From HTCC5015 sp051747425 (GTDB lineage: Bacteria; Pseudomonadota; Gammaproteobacteria; HTCC5015), in contig JBNJGD010000001.1 of the NCBI GenBank assembly GCA_051747425.1, positions 186,001 to 250,000 of the forward strand: 64,000 nt of DNA, written 5' to 3'. Positions 1 through 8,719 of this stretch are shown piece by piece. How positions within the stretch are numbered: position 1 is the stretch's first letter; the number at the start of each line of letters is the position of its first letter. Made by a program: the position numbers and the translations under genes. The notes below the pieces were generated by a model, which saw only the letters and a list, made by a program, of their open reading frames with translations, was not told the DNA's origin and did no database searches.

Positions 1-38
1 AGACACAGGGCGGAGGTAATGAGTGTTCTCTTGATCAT
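1..38 (-). CDS. lolA: LolA start, partial (runs off the window edge)
   Basis: Downstream of ftsK on the same strand an ATG at 38 opens a frame reading MIKRTLITSALC before the window ends. The short basic start followed by a hydrophobic run looks like a signal peptide. lolA, the periplasmic lipoprotein carrier, commonly follows ftsK in gammaproteobacteria. Identity rests on position and a dozen residues only. Confidence 0.5.
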   Translation of the reverse strand, partial: MIKRTLITSALC

Positions 39-57
39 TGATTCAATCTCACAATGG

Positions 58-2439
58 TTAATCGGCGGGCGGCGGTGGAGGTGCCAGGACTTCGCGGCTG
101 CCGTTGCCCTCGGCCTTGCTGACCACACCCTGCTCTTCCATCACTTCCAGCATTGAGGCGGCGCGGTTGTAACCCACCTTGAGGCGCCTCTGCACATAGG
201 AGATGGAAGCCTTGCGACTTTCCGTGACCACGCGTACTGCCTGATCGTAGAGAGCGTCGACCTCGCCGCCACCTGCGCCCGGCTCTGGCGACATACCGGG
301 CACCGGCTCACTGCTCTCTTCGAGGATCTCGTCGAGATACTCCGGCTTCCCGGACACCCGCTTGAGGTGGTCGACGACTTCGTGCACCTCATGATCATCG
401 ACAAAGGCGCCGTGAATTCGTTCCGGGGTATTGGTGACGCCGGGCTGGTAGTAGAGCATATCGCCGTGGCCGAGCAGCTGTTCCGCCCCCATCTGGTCGA
501 GAATGGTCCGCGAATCCACTCGCGAGGATACCTGGAAGGCAATCCGCGTGGGTACATTGGCCTTGATCAGGCCGGTGATCACATCCACCGAGGGGCGCTG
601 GGTGGCCAGAATCATGTGAATGCCGGCAGCGCGGGCCTTCTGCGCCAGGCGGGCAATCAGTTCCTCGGCCTTTTTGCCGACGACCATCATCATGTCGGCA
701 AACTCGTCGATAATGATCACGATGTGCGCTATGGGCTCAAGAGTCGGCGGCGGCGCATCGGGATCAAAGGCTTCCTCTCGCTTGTACAGCGGGTCGGCAA
801 TCGGTTCGCCCTTTTTTATCGCCTCTCGCACCTTGCGGTTGTAACCCGCCAGGTTGCGTACACCCAGTTGCGACATCAACTTGTAGCGCCGCTCCATCTC
901 ACCCACGCTCCAGCGCAGGGCATTGGTGGCGTCCTTCATGTCAGTAACCACCGGACACAGCAAATGGGGAATGCCCTCGTAGACATTCAGTTCGAGCATT
1001 TTCGGATCGATCAGAATCAGCCGCACTTCCTGGGCCGTGGCCTTGTAGAGCAGGCTCAACAGCATCGCATTGATCGCCACTGACTTGCCCGAACCGGTGG
1101 TGCCCGCCACCAGCAGGTGGGGCATCTTGGCCAGGTCGGCGGAAACCGGTACGCCACTGATGTCCTTGCCCAAACCAATCGCCAGGGGCGATTTCTGTTT
1201 TTCATAGGACTCGGAGCGCATGATCTCCTGAAAGTTGATGATTTCCCTGCTTTCGTTGGGAATCTCAATTCCCACCACCGATTTGCCGGGGATCACTTCG
1301 ACCACACGGACCGAGACCACCGACATGGAACGGGCCAGATCCTTGGACAAGCCGGTAATCTTGCTGGCCTTGGTGCCCGGCGCGGGCTGGATTTCAAAAC
1401 GGGTAATCACCGGCCCCGGCAACACATTAACCACTTCGGCACTAACGCCAAAATCCTTGAGCTTGTGCTCCAGAAGGTCGGACATGGCCTCCAGGGCCTC
1501 GGGTGAGTAGCCAAAGCTCTGCTCTTTCGGGTCATCGAGCAGACTGATGGGCGGCAACTCGGTATTGGGAGGCGCCTCGAAGAGGGGAATCTGCTGTTCC
1601 TTGAACTCCCGCTCGCTGACCCTCTTTTCCGGCGTCACCTTGGGTTCGATCTTTCGCTTGGGTCCCTTGGCCTTGCGCTCCTTGACCTCTTTCTGGGCCA
1701 CTTCAAACAGTTCCTTGCGCTCCTGACGAGCACGCACATGCTGTCGTCGATCCCGCCAGCGGTCATAGAGCCGCTCGCCGAGGCGGGCCATGCGGTAGTA
1801 GCCGGCCAGGGTCAGGCGCCCGGTGACATCGATCACCACCAACCAGGAAACGCCGGTAAACAGCGGCACACTGGCGACAAAAAAGGCCAGCAGAAAAATC
1901 GTCGCACCCACCAGGTTGAACATTTCAGCGAGACCGTAGTTACCTACCTCGCGGCCGAGAATACCGCCAGCCAGCTGGGCGGGAAGCACGCCCTCCCCCA
2001 CGGAAAAGTGCATGCCCGCCAGACCACAGCCCGACACCACCATGACCACAAAACCCACCCAGCGGATGGCCAGCAGGTGGCCGTCAAAACTGTGTTCTTC
2101 GCTACGGGTACGCACCATCAGCCAGGCACTGTAGAGGCCCATGACCGGCACCAGATAAGCCAGATAACCAAAAAACCAGAGCAACAAATCGGCCAGGTGC
2201 GAGCCGATGATACCGCCAAGGTTACTGGCGCCGTCCCGGGGACCGGCATGAGAAAATCCGGGATCGCCGGGATCGTAGCTCCACAACACCAAAAAGAGAT
2301 AGAGCGCCAGAGCCACCAGCAAACACAATCCACCCTCGCGCAGACGGCGCTTTACCCAGGGTGGAAGCCGCTTTTCCCCGGCGCTTTTTCGCGCCGCGCC
2401 GCGGGTTGCCGATGCCTTTGGTTTTTTTACTGCCGCCAT
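58..2439 (-). CDS. ftsK: DNA translocase FtsK
   Basis: Divisome-anchored DNA pump that moves chromosome dimers to dif and activates XerCD. The 793-residue protein has a basic N-terminus, about four membrane helices in the first 200 residues, a short charged linker (about 220-310), the alpha/beta motor with Walker A GTTGSGKS at about 446-453 and a Walker B-like IIIDEFADMM, and a C-terminal gamma winged helix (KASISYVQRRLKVGYNRA) that reads KOPS sites. The linker is much shorter than in E. coli FtsK (1329 residues), as in Pseudomonas-type proteins. The extreme C-terminus ends in a proline run. It is divergent from trxB. Confidence 0.97.
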   Translation of the reverse strand: MAAVKKPKASATRGAARKSAGEKRLPPWVKRRLREGGLCLLVALALYLFLVLWSYDPGDPGFSHAGPRDGASNLGGIIGSHLADLLLWFFGYLAYLVPVMGLYSAWLMVRTRSEEHSFDGHLLAIRWVGFVVMVVSGCGLAGMHFSVGEGVLPAQLAGGILGREVGNYGLAEMFNLVGATIFLLAFFVASVPLFTGVSWLVVIDVTGRLTLAGYYRMARLGERLYDRWRDRRQHVRARQERKELFEVAQKEVKERKAKGPKRKIEPKVTPEKRVSEREFKEQQIPLFEAPPNTELPPISLLDDPKEQSFGYSPEALEAMSDLLEHKLKDFGVSAEVVNVLPGPVITRFEIQPAPGTKASKITGLSKDLARSMSVVSVRVVEVIPGKSVVGIEIPNESREIINFQEIMRSESYEKQKSPLAIGLGKDISGVPVSADLAKMPHLLVAGTTGSGKSVAINAMLLSLLYKATAQEVRLILIDPKMLELNVYEGIPHLLCPVVTDMKDATNALRWSVGEMERRYKLMSQLGVRNLAGYNRKVREAIKKGEPIADPLYKREEAFDPDAPPPTLEPIAHIVIIIDEFADMMMVVGKKAEELIARLAQKARAAGIHMILATQRPSVDVITGLIKANVPTRIAFQVSSRVDSRTILDQMGAEQLLGHGDMLYYQPGVTNTPERIHGAFVDDHEVHEVVDHLKRVSGKPEYLDEILEESSEPVPGMSPEPGAGGGEVDALYDQAVRVVTESRKASISYVQRRLKVGYNRAASMLEVMEEQGVVSKAEGNGSREVLAPPPPPAD

Positions 2440-2468
2440 TAAGAAAAGCCTTTGATTATCAGCATGTT

Positions 2469-2497
2469 AATCTACACTCTTTACGCTTTTTCTACAA
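2469..2497 (-). promoter_or_regulatory. Putative sigma70 promoter of ftsK
   Basis: Read on the minus strand, TTGTAG (2497-2492) and TAGATT (2474-2469) are separated by exactly 17 bases, upstream of the ftsK ATG at 2439. Prediction by eye. Confidence 0.4.
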
Positions 2498-2600
2498 TTG
2501 AAAAAGCCCGTGACTTCCGTTTAATCACCGGCCTCTATCACCGCGATAGCGATTTGCCACTGGCGGTCATGTCGCTGTGGGAAGTGAGTACACAAGCGAT

Positions 2601-2606
2601 TATAAT
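2601..2606 (+). promoter_or_regulatory. Consensus -10 box upstream of trxB
   Basis: A perfect TATAAT lies 59 bases before the trxB GTG. No convincing -35 hexamer is seen at the expected distance, so an activator may be needed or the match may be chance. Confidence 0.35.
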
Positions 2607-2664
2607 GCCACGCAATGATTCACCTTGCCGCCGTCTGTGACAAGACGCAATTACGGAGACTACT

Positions 2665-3627
2665 GTGAGCGAAACCAAACACTGTCACCTGTTGATCGTG
2701 GGCTCCGGCCCCGCCGGTTACACCGCTGCCGTCTACGCCGCGCGCGCCAACCTCAAGCCCGTGATGGTCACGGGTATTGAAATGGGCGGCCAGCTGACCA
2801 CCACGACTGATGTCGACAACTGGCCCGGCGACGCCGAGGGCGTTCAGGGCCCCGAGCTGATGCAGCGCATGCAGGCCCACGCCGAGCGCTTCGGTACCGA
2901 GATTATTTTTGACCACATCAATGCCGTGGACTTCGGCCAGCGCCCTTTTGTGCTCAAGGGCGACAGCCACGAATTTACCGCCGACGCCGTGGTGATTGCC
3001 ACCGGTGCCAGCGCCCGCTACCTCGGCCTGCCCTCCGAGGAGGCCTTTATGGGCAAGGGCGTCTCCGCCTGCGCCACCTGCGACGGCTTTTTCTACAAGG
3101 ACAAACCCGTGGCGGTGGTCGGCGGCGGCAACACGGCCGTGGAAGAGGCACTCTACCTCTCCAATATCGCCTCCCATGTCACCGTCATCCACCGCCGGGA
3201 CCAGTTCCGCAGTGAGAAAATTCTCGCCGACAAATTGCTGGACAAGGCCGAGAACGGCAATGTCACCATTCTCTGGGACCACGAGCTCGACGAGGTGCTC
3301 GGTGACGACATGGGCGTGACCGGCGCCCGGCTCAAACACAGCAAGACCGGCGACACGCAGGAAATCGAGGTGGACGGCCTCTTTATCGCCATCGGCCACA
3401 CACCCAACACCGGCATCTTCGAAGGGCAAATCGACATGAGCGGTGGTTACATCAAGGTCAACAGCGGCCTTGAAGGCAATGCCACCCAGACCAGTGTGCC
3501 CGGCGTCTACGCCGCCGGCGATGTCATGGACCATGTCTATCGCCAGGCCATTACCTCCGCAGGTACCGGCTGTATGGCGGCCCTCGATGCCGAGCGCTTT
3601 CTCGACAACCTCGACTCAAAACAATAG
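2665..3627 (+). CDS. trxB: Thioredoxin-disulfide reductase
   Basis: Cytoplasmic FAD/NADPH enzyme that reduces thioredoxin. The 320-residue protein has the FAD-binding GSGPAGYTAA near the start, the redox-active CATC at about 136-139, the NADPH-binding GGGNTAVEEA, and the C-terminal FAD segment GVYAAGDVMD. Length matches E. coli TrxB (321). The start is GTG, supported by a GGAG ribosome site eight bases upstream. It heads a plus-strand series with the GNAT gene 26 bases on and aat beyond; the trxB-aat neighbourhood is conserved in gammaproteobacteria. Confidence 0.97.
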   Translation: MSETKHCHLLIVGSGPAGYTAAVYAARANLKPVMVTGIEMGGQLTTTTDVDNWPGDAEGVQGPELMQRMQAHAERFGTEIIFDHINAVDFGQRPFVLKGDSHEFTADAVVIATGASARYLGLPSEEAFMGKGVSACATCDGFFYKDKPVAVVGGGNTAVEEALYLSNIASHVTVIHRRDQFRSEKILADKLLDKAENGNVTILWDHELDEVLGDDMGVTGARLKHSKTGDTQEIEVDGLFIAIGHTPNTGIFEGQIDMSGGYIKVNSGLEGNATQTSVPGVYAAGDVMDHVYRQAITSAGTGCMAALDAERFLDNLDSKQ

Positions 3628-3653
3628 GAAGCGGGCGGAACCCCGCCAACACC

Positions 3654-4862
3654 ATGACTGATCGTTTCGAGCTCGCCCACTCACTGGCCGACATTCCACG
3701 CCGGGAGTGGGACGCTTTGCTCGAGGACACCGAGCGGGGACTTTACCCCTTTCTGCGCTACGATTTTCTTCTGGCTCTGGAGGAAACCGGCTGTGTCGGC
3801 GCCGGTACGGGCTGGCTGCCCCACTACCTCCTGCTCTACCGGGAAAATCAGTTGATCGGCGCCGCTCCGGCCTTTGTCAAAGAACACTCTCGCGGCGAGT
3901 TCGTCTTCGACTGGCAATGGGCCGAGGCGTACTACCGCCACGGTCTCGACTACTACCCCAAGCTTTTGTTGGCCGCCCCCTTTACCCCGGCTGCGGGACC
4001 GCGCCTCTTATGTCTCTCCGGTTGCGACCAGCAGTCCGTTCGCCAGGAGCTGCTCGAGCAGCTCCTGGCGCAAACGCGGCAACTGGGCGGCTCCGGCTTC
4101 CACTGCCTGTTTGCCAATGGCAAGGATCTACCCGTACTCGCCAAACACGGCGACTCGATGCCGAGGCTTGATTACCAGTTCCACTGGCACAATCGCGGGT
4201 ACCGTGAATTCTCCGATTTTGTCGCCGACCTCAAATCCCGCAAACGCAAAAAACTGCGCAGAGAGCGTCAGCGCGTCAGCGATGCTGGGTTTCACTTTCG
4301 CCGTGTCAGCGGCAGCGAGATGAGCGACAGCGAGTGGCAGCTGGCCTACCAATTTTACGCCAGTACCTTTCTGCAAAAGGGCAACTTCCCCTGGATGAAC
4401 CAGGCGTTCTTCCAGCGTCTGGGAGAAACCATGGGCGATGCCGTTCTGGTGGTCTTCGCCTATCAGGATGACGACCCGGAACCGGTGGCCGGGGCCATCA
4501 ATTTCTGTGACCGTCAGCGGCTCTATGGCCGCTACTGGGGATGTCGTGAAAACTTTCACAGCCTTCACTTCGAAACATGCTTTTACCAGGGCATAGAACA
4601 CTGCATCGAAAAGCGCCTGGCATTTTTTGAACCCGGCGCCCAGGGTGAACATAAAATTGCCCGGGGCTTTTTGCCCCGCGCCACCTATTCGTTTCACTGG
4701 ATTCTGCAACCCGATTTTGCAGCGGCCATCGCCGACTACCTCGAACGCGAACGACAGTTGGTGAGTGGCGAATACGCCGATCACCTATGGTCGCTCTCTC
4801 CGTTCCGTGAAGACCTGACTGACGAGTACCGCAGGGCCGAAGAGGTGATGTCATGGAATTGA
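3654..4862 (+). CDS. GNAT/FemAB-like acyltransferase (DUF482/PF04339 type)
   Basis: The 402-residue protein looks like the FemAB-like GNAT family whose members are annotated as 'peptidogalycan biosynthesis/recognition' proteins; substrates are not known to me. It has no signal peptide and a basic patch (RKRKKLRRERQR) around residue 195-210 that could bind nucleic acid or membrane. Its end overlaps the aat start by 10 bases, so the two are probably translationally coupled. Because aat transfers amino acids from aminoacyl-tRNA and FemAB relatives also use aminoacyl-tRNA, a related job is conceivable but unproven. Confidence 0.75.
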   Translation: MTDRFELAHSLADIPRREWDALLEDTERGLYPFLRYDFLLALEETGCVGAGTGWLPHYLLLYRENQLIGAAPAFVKEHSRGEFVFDWQWAEAYYRHGLDYYPKLLLAAPFTPAAGPRLLCLSGCDQQSVRQELLEQLLAQTRQLGGSGFHCLFANGKDLPVLAKHGDSMPRLDYQFHWHNRGYREFSDFVADLKSRKRKKLRRERQRVSDAGFHFRRVSGSEMSDSEWQLAYQFYASTFLQKGNFPWMNQAFFQRLGETMGDAVLVVFAYQDDDPEPVAGAINFCDRQRLYGRYWGCRENFHSLHFETCFYQGIEHCIEKRLAFFEPGAQGEHKIARGFLPRATYSFHWILQPDFAAAIADYLERERQLVSGEYADHLWSLSPFREDLTDEYRRAEEVMSWN

Positions 4863-5506
4863 TCTGGATTGCCCCCGACGAGGACTTCCCGCCACTGGAG
4901 AGCGCTCTCGCCGAGCCCGATGGCCTGCTTTGCGCCGGCGGCGACCTGAGCACCCGAAGACTGCTCCGGAGTTATCAGCTGGGCATTTTTCCCTGGTACA
5001 GCGAAGGCGAGCCGATACTCTGGTGGAGTCCCGCTCAACGCGCCATCATACCCTGCAAGGACATCCACATATCCCGATCCATGCGCCGCTGCCTCAACCG
5101 CGGAGCCTTTGATTTCACCCAAAACCGTGACTTTGCCGCCGTCATCGACGCCTGCAGCGAACCCCGCCCCGGTCAGTTCGGCACCTGGATTACCCCGGAA
5201 ATGCGCGAGGCCTATCTGCAGCTGCACAGGATTGGCCACGCCCACAGTTTTGAGTGTTGGTACCGTGGAGAACTGGTCGGCGGCGTCTACGGTGTTGGCG
5301 TCGGCCGCGTCCTGTCGGGAGAGTCCATGTTCAGCCGCCACACCAACGCTTCGAAAGCCTCCCTGATCCACATTGCCACCAGCGGTCTGTATGACTGGAT
5401 CGACTGCCAGGTAATGAACCCCCATCTGGCTTCAATGGGCGCCATCGAAATTCCCCGATCGACCTTTTGCCAACGCCTTGCAAGGGAACAACACTGCCAT
5501 GAATAA
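4853..5506 (+). CDS. aat: Leucyl/phenylalanyl-tRNA--protein transferase
   Basis: Transfers Leu or Phe from tRNA to proteins with N-terminal Lys/Arg, marking them for ClpS/ClpAP degradation (N-degron pathway). The family core is clear: GLLCAGGDLS, LGIFPWYSEGEPILWWSP, and GGVYGVGVGRVLSGESMFS with the GESMFS signature. Length of 217 residues is usual. In many gammaproteobacteria aat is followed by ate (bpt) and infA; here an M48 protease gene overlaps its last codons instead. Confidence 0.96.
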   Translation: MELIWIAPDEDFPPLESALAEPDGLLCAGGDLSTRRLLRSYQLGIFPWYSEGEPILWWSPAQRAIIPCKDIHISRSMRRCLNRGAFDFTQNRDFAAVIDACSEPRPGQFGTWITPEMREAYLQLHRIGHAHSFECWYRGELVGGVYGVGVGRVLSGESMFSRHTNASKASLIHIATSGLYDWIDCQVMNPHLASMGAIEIPRSTFCQRLAREQHCHE

Positions 5507-6290
5507 TGCTCGCCGACTCACCCAAACCCTGGCGCTCGCGGCACTGTTGGCCGCCTGCGCCACCTCGCCCACCGGACGCAATCAGCTGTTGCTGATGTCC
5601 CCATCCCAGATGAACCAAATGGGCGCCACCGCCTACGGCCAAATCAAGGAACAACAGACGCTGTCGCAAGACACCGCCGCCCGGGGCTATGTCGAATGCG
5701 TCACCTCGGCACTCACTGCCGAGGTCAAGGGGGGACAATGGGAGGTTAACCTGTTTGCAGACCCCTCAGCCAACGCCTTTGCCCTTCCGGGCGGCAAGAT
5801 AGGAGTCAATGAAGGGCTACTCAAGGTGGCCGAATCGCAAGACCAGCTGGCTGCTGTGATCGGCCACGAGATTGGTCATGTACTGGCCCAGCACAGCAAT
5901 GAAAGGATGTCGATCCAGTTTGCTACTCAAACCGGCTCCCAGTTGCTTTATGCCGCCTCGGGTGAACCGACGCCGGAAAAACAGTTGCTGTTTGCCGCTC
6001 TGGGCGTCGGTGCTCAACTGGGCCTGCAATTGCCCTTTAGTCGCAAGCATGAATCGGAGTCGGACCTGATCGGTCTGGAGTTAATGGCCAAGGCCGGCTT
6101 CAAGCCGGGCGAGAGCGTCGCCCTGTGGCAGAACATGGCCAAAAACAGCGCCGGAAGCCCACCCGAGTGGCTGTCCACTCACCCGGCCCACGGCACTCGC
6201 ATCGAGGATTTGAGAGATGCCCTTCCCCGCGTCCTGCCGCTTTATGAAAAAGCCCGGGCAGCGGGTAAACGGCCGGCCTGCAAAAAATGA
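5499..6290 (+). CDS. M48 family metalloprotease, lipoprotein
   Basis: Predicted zinc metalloprotease tethered to a membrane by lipidation. ATG at 5499 is preferred over an in-frame TTG at 5478 because it gives a clean signal peptide ending in the lipobox LAAC (cysteine about residue 18). The HEIGH zinc motif is at about 123-127 with the downstream glutamate in HESESDLIG. At 263 residues it resembles LoiP/YcaL-type outer-membrane proteases rather than the TPR-bearing BepA. Its ATG overlaps the aat stop by 8 bases. Confidence 0.9.
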   Translation: MNNARRLTQTLALAALLAACATSPTGRNQLLLMSPSQMNQMGATAYGQIKEQQTLSQDTAARGYVECVTSALTAEVKGGQWEVNLFADPSANAFALPGGKIGVNEGLLKVAESQDQLAAVIGHEIGHVLAQHSNERMSIQFATQTGSQLLYAASGEPTPEKQLLFAALGVGAQLGLQLPFSRKHESESDLIGLELMAKAGFKPGESVALWQNMAKNSAGSPPEWLSTHPAHGTRIEDLRDALPRVLPLYEKARAAGKRPACKK

Positions 6291-6309
6291 AAAGAAGCCG
6301 GAATCAGGT

Positions 6310-6483
6310 TCAAAAGCCCTGAATCATCCCCAACACAAAGATGTAGACAAAGAGCACCGAACAGAGCATCCCCAGAAAACCGACAATGGCTCTGGGGATC
6401 TTTTGCTCGGGGGCTGTCAGCACGCCGTAGTAGAGCCATGAAAACAGCCCCACCAGGGCAATCAGAATAATCAATACGCGCAA
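6310..6483 (-). CDS. Small two-helix membrane protein, 57 residues
   Basis: This frame opens at TTG 6483, twelve bases after the stop of the solute-binding protein gene at 6496. An unusually good ribosome site (AAGAAGGTGA) lies five bases before the TTG, which argues that it is translated. The peptide starts MRVLIILIALVGLF, has a hydrophobic segment at about 2-18, a polar turn containing APEQKIPR, and a second hydrophobic segment at about 32-55. I recognise no family. Coupling to a solute-binding protein gene suggests a membrane partner or transporter accessory subunit. It is convergent with the M48 gene. Confidence 0.65.
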   Translation of the reverse strand: MRVLIILIALVGLFSWLYYGVLTAPEQKIPRAIVGFLGMLCSVLFVYIFVLGMIQGF

Positions 6484-6495
6484 AGAGTCACCTTC

Positions 6496-7494
6496 TTACT
6501 GACACTCGCCGCGCTCGGGCGAAACATGGCAGCGAATGCGCTTGAGCAGTTTCAGCATACGGGCATCGTAAATCCCCTGTGCGGCCAGGTCGTCGCGCAC
6601 ACCCTCGGCAATGCCCTGCCAGCGATCGGCCTCGGCCTCGGTCAAATCAATCCGATAGGGATCAATCTTGCGCTCTGCCTTGGTCACCAATTCGTGAATC
6701 CGCTCATAGTAACTCAGTGACTGCTCTCTGGCCGCCTGGCCGAAGCCCTCGGGAAAGTTCTCGGGGCGAATGATGATTTGCAGGGTCAAAAAGGCCATGG
6801 GCATATCGATCAACCCGCCACCGCGCATTTCCATGGCGCGATCCAGCTCCAGTGCCGGAATCACCGCCGAGGGCGAAAAGGTCACATCCACATTATTGCG
6901 CACATACTTGGCGGCAAAGTTGGTGGTATCACCATAGACCCGGTTAACGCCCACGGCTTCGGCAAAAGCTTCACCGGTGGGCTCGTCGCGTACGGCAAAG
7001 GTGGGCTTGCCCTGAACATCTTCCGGCGAGGTCCATTCCTTGTCGGCCATAATGGCGTAGAGACCACCCGCCGGAAATATACTCGCCACCTCGTAGCCAT
7101 CCTGCATAAACAGCGGCGCCAGTTCGGGGCGCGTCAGCGTGGACAGCAACAGCCAGGCGCTTTCGAAGTCGTAAAGACCACCCCAGGCCTCGGCGGTGGT
7201 GGTAAAGGTGTTGTACTCTCGGGCGGCAAAACCGGTCAAAATGACTGCATCGCACAGTCCCGAGCGAAAGTCGGCCTTGGCGGCGCTTTCGGTGGAATAC
7301 GGATACAACTGGAGGCGCACGCCCAATGGCAGGAAATCAGTGGCGATATCCCGGGCCGTGGTATAGATATCACCCGTTCGACCGACGGGGTCGAAAACAC
7401 AAAAATAGCGGGTAACCACACCCTGGTTGGCCAGAGACGGCGTCGCCAGCAAGCACAGCAATACCGTAGCCAGATACTTTCTTAATATTGACAT
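6496..7494 (-). CDS. Putative solute-binding protein (paralogue of those at 17.2 and 18.3 kb)
   Basis: A 332-residue protein with a signal peptide ending near SLA-NQG. It shares the N-terminal signature CVFDPVGxxGD, a central TTxFAxKxxxNxVDVTFxP-like segment and a C-terminal pair of cysteines (RCHVSPERGEC) with the two proteins encoded beside the TRAP-like permease. These look like periplasmic binding proteins of the DUF6091/'putative solute-binding' type; the ligand is unknown. It is preceded by the thrC terminator and a GGGGAG ribosome site, so it probably has its own promoter, and is followed by the 57-residue membrane protein. It is the most diverged of the three. Confidence 0.75.
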   Translation of the reverse strand: MSILRKYLATVLLCLLATPSLANQGVVTRYFCVFDPVGRTGDIYTTARDIATDFLPLGVRLQLYPYSTESAAKADFRSGLCDAVILTGFAAREYNTFTTTAEAWGGLYDFESAWLLLSTLTRPELAPLFMQDGYEVASIFPAGGLYAIMADKEWTSPEDVQGKPTFAVRDEPTGEAFAEAVGVNRVYGDTTNFAAKYVRNNVDVTFSPSAVIPALELDRAMEMRGGGLIDMPMAFLTLQIIIRPENFPEGFGQAAREQSLSYYERIHELVTKAERKIDPYRIDLTEAEADRWQGIAEGVRDDLAAQGIYDARMLKLLKRIRCHVSPERGECQ

Positions 7495-7531
7495 TCAATC
7501 TCTCCCCTAATGCACCCTCGACTATATAAAA

Positions 7532-7567
7532 AAAAAGGGCGATACCGCAAACAGTATCGCCCTTTTT
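7532..7567 (-). terminator. Rho-independent terminator of thrC
   Basis: Perfect 14-bp inverted repeat (7532-7545 and 7554-7567, AAAAAGGGCGATAC and its complement) with an 8-base loop. On the minus strand the stem is followed by a run of nine T. It lies downstream of thrC and upstream of the solute-binding gene. Confidence 0.92.
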
Positions 7568-7599
7568 AGGTGCCATTACACCCTTAAGAGATGACAGAT

Positions 7600-8676
7600 T
7601 CAGAGATTGTCCAAAATGGCTTCCTTGACCCCGTCGATGGTGGCATCGACGGTGACCATTTTGGCGGTACTCTGTTGAATGGCAATGTCCGGGTCCTTGA
7701 GGCCGTGGCCGGTCAGGGTGCAAACAATGGTGCTACCCTCGGGAATTTTGCCATCCTCGATGTCCTGCACGGCACCGGCGAGGGACGCGGCCGAAGCCGG
7801 CTCGCAGAAAACGCCCTCCTTTTCCGCCAGCATCTTCTGGGCGCGAAGGATTTGCTCGTCAGTGCGCGAGTCAAACCAGCCACCAGACTCCTCGCGCACC
7901 TTCCAGGCCTTGTCCCAGCTCTGCGGGTGACCGATGCGAATGGCGGTGGCCACAGTTTCGGGATCATCCTCCATCTCGCCGCGGACAAAGGGCGAAGCGC
8001 CTTCGGCCTGATAACCCACCATCACCGGACGATTGTTGACGATGCCATTCTCGTAGTACTCGCTGTAGCCCATCCAGTGGGCGGTAATATTGCCGGCGTT
8101 GCCAACGGGAATACAGTGGTAGTCGGGCGCACGACCGAGCTCTTCCACAATCTCAAAGGCCGCCGTTTTCTGGCCCTGCAAACGATAGGGGTTGATCGAA
8201 TTGACGATGGTCACCGGCGCCTCTTCTGCGACTTCCTTGACCAGACGCATGCCCTCGTCAAAATTGCCCTTGATCTGGATAACAATGGCACCGTGCATCA
8301 TCGCCTGGGCCAGTTTGCCCATGGCAATCTTGCCGTCGGGGATCAGCACGAAGGCCTGAATCCCGGCGCGGGCCGCATAGGCCGCTGCAGCGGCAGAGGT
8401 GTTGCCCGTCGAGGCACAAATAATGGCCTTGGCGCCGGCATCCACGGCCTTGGTCACGGCCATGGTCATACCCCGATCCTTGAAGGACCCCGTGGGATTG
8501 AGTCCCTCGTATTTCACATAGATATCGACATCGCGACCAATCGCGCCGGGGACATTGTTCAGGCGTATCAGTGGCGTATTTCCCTCGCCCAGGCTGATGA
8601 TTCGAGTGTCATCGTGCACGGGCAAGCGGTCGCGATAGCGATCAATCAAACCAGTGTAGCGGGTACGGAAAGTCAT
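7600..8676 (-). CDS. thrC: Threonine synthase
   Basis: PLP enzyme converting O-phosphohomoserine to threonine. The 358-residue protein has the PLP lysine in GSFKDRGMT, the SLGEGNTPLI entry motif and a phosphate-cradle GNAGNITAH. It belongs to the shorter Bacillus/Pseudomonas-like class rather than the 428-residue E. coli type. It lies 43 bases downstream of hom in the same orientation, so the two final arms of threonine synthesis are probably co-transcribed and end at the strong terminator at 7532. Confidence 0.95.
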   Translation of the reverse strand: MTFRTRYTGLIDRYRDRLPVHDDTRIISLGEGNTPLIRLNNVPGAIGRDVDIYVKYEGLNPTGSFKDRGMTMAVTKAVDAGAKAIICASTGNTSAAAAAYAARAGIQAFVLIPDGKIAMGKLAQAMMHGAIVIQIKGNFDEGMRLVKEVAEEAPVTIVNSINPYRLQGQKTAAFEIVEELGRAPDYHCIPVGNAGNITAHWMGYSEYYENGIVNNRPVMVGYQAEGASPFVRGEMEDDPETVATAIRIGHPQSWDKAWKVREESGGWFDSRTDEQILRAQKMLAEKEGVFCEPASAASLAGAVQDIEDGKIPEGSTIVCTLTGHGLKDPDIAIQQSTAKMVTVDATIDGVKEAILDNL

Positions 8677-8719
8677 TATTCAGTCCTGTAGTCAGTGTAA
8701 GGCGCCAACGGGCAGCGCA

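Noticed and set aside
7591..8691. Long plus-strand open frame opposite thrC
   Set aside because: Shadow of thrC; low-complexity translation, no ribosome site, no recognisable domain.
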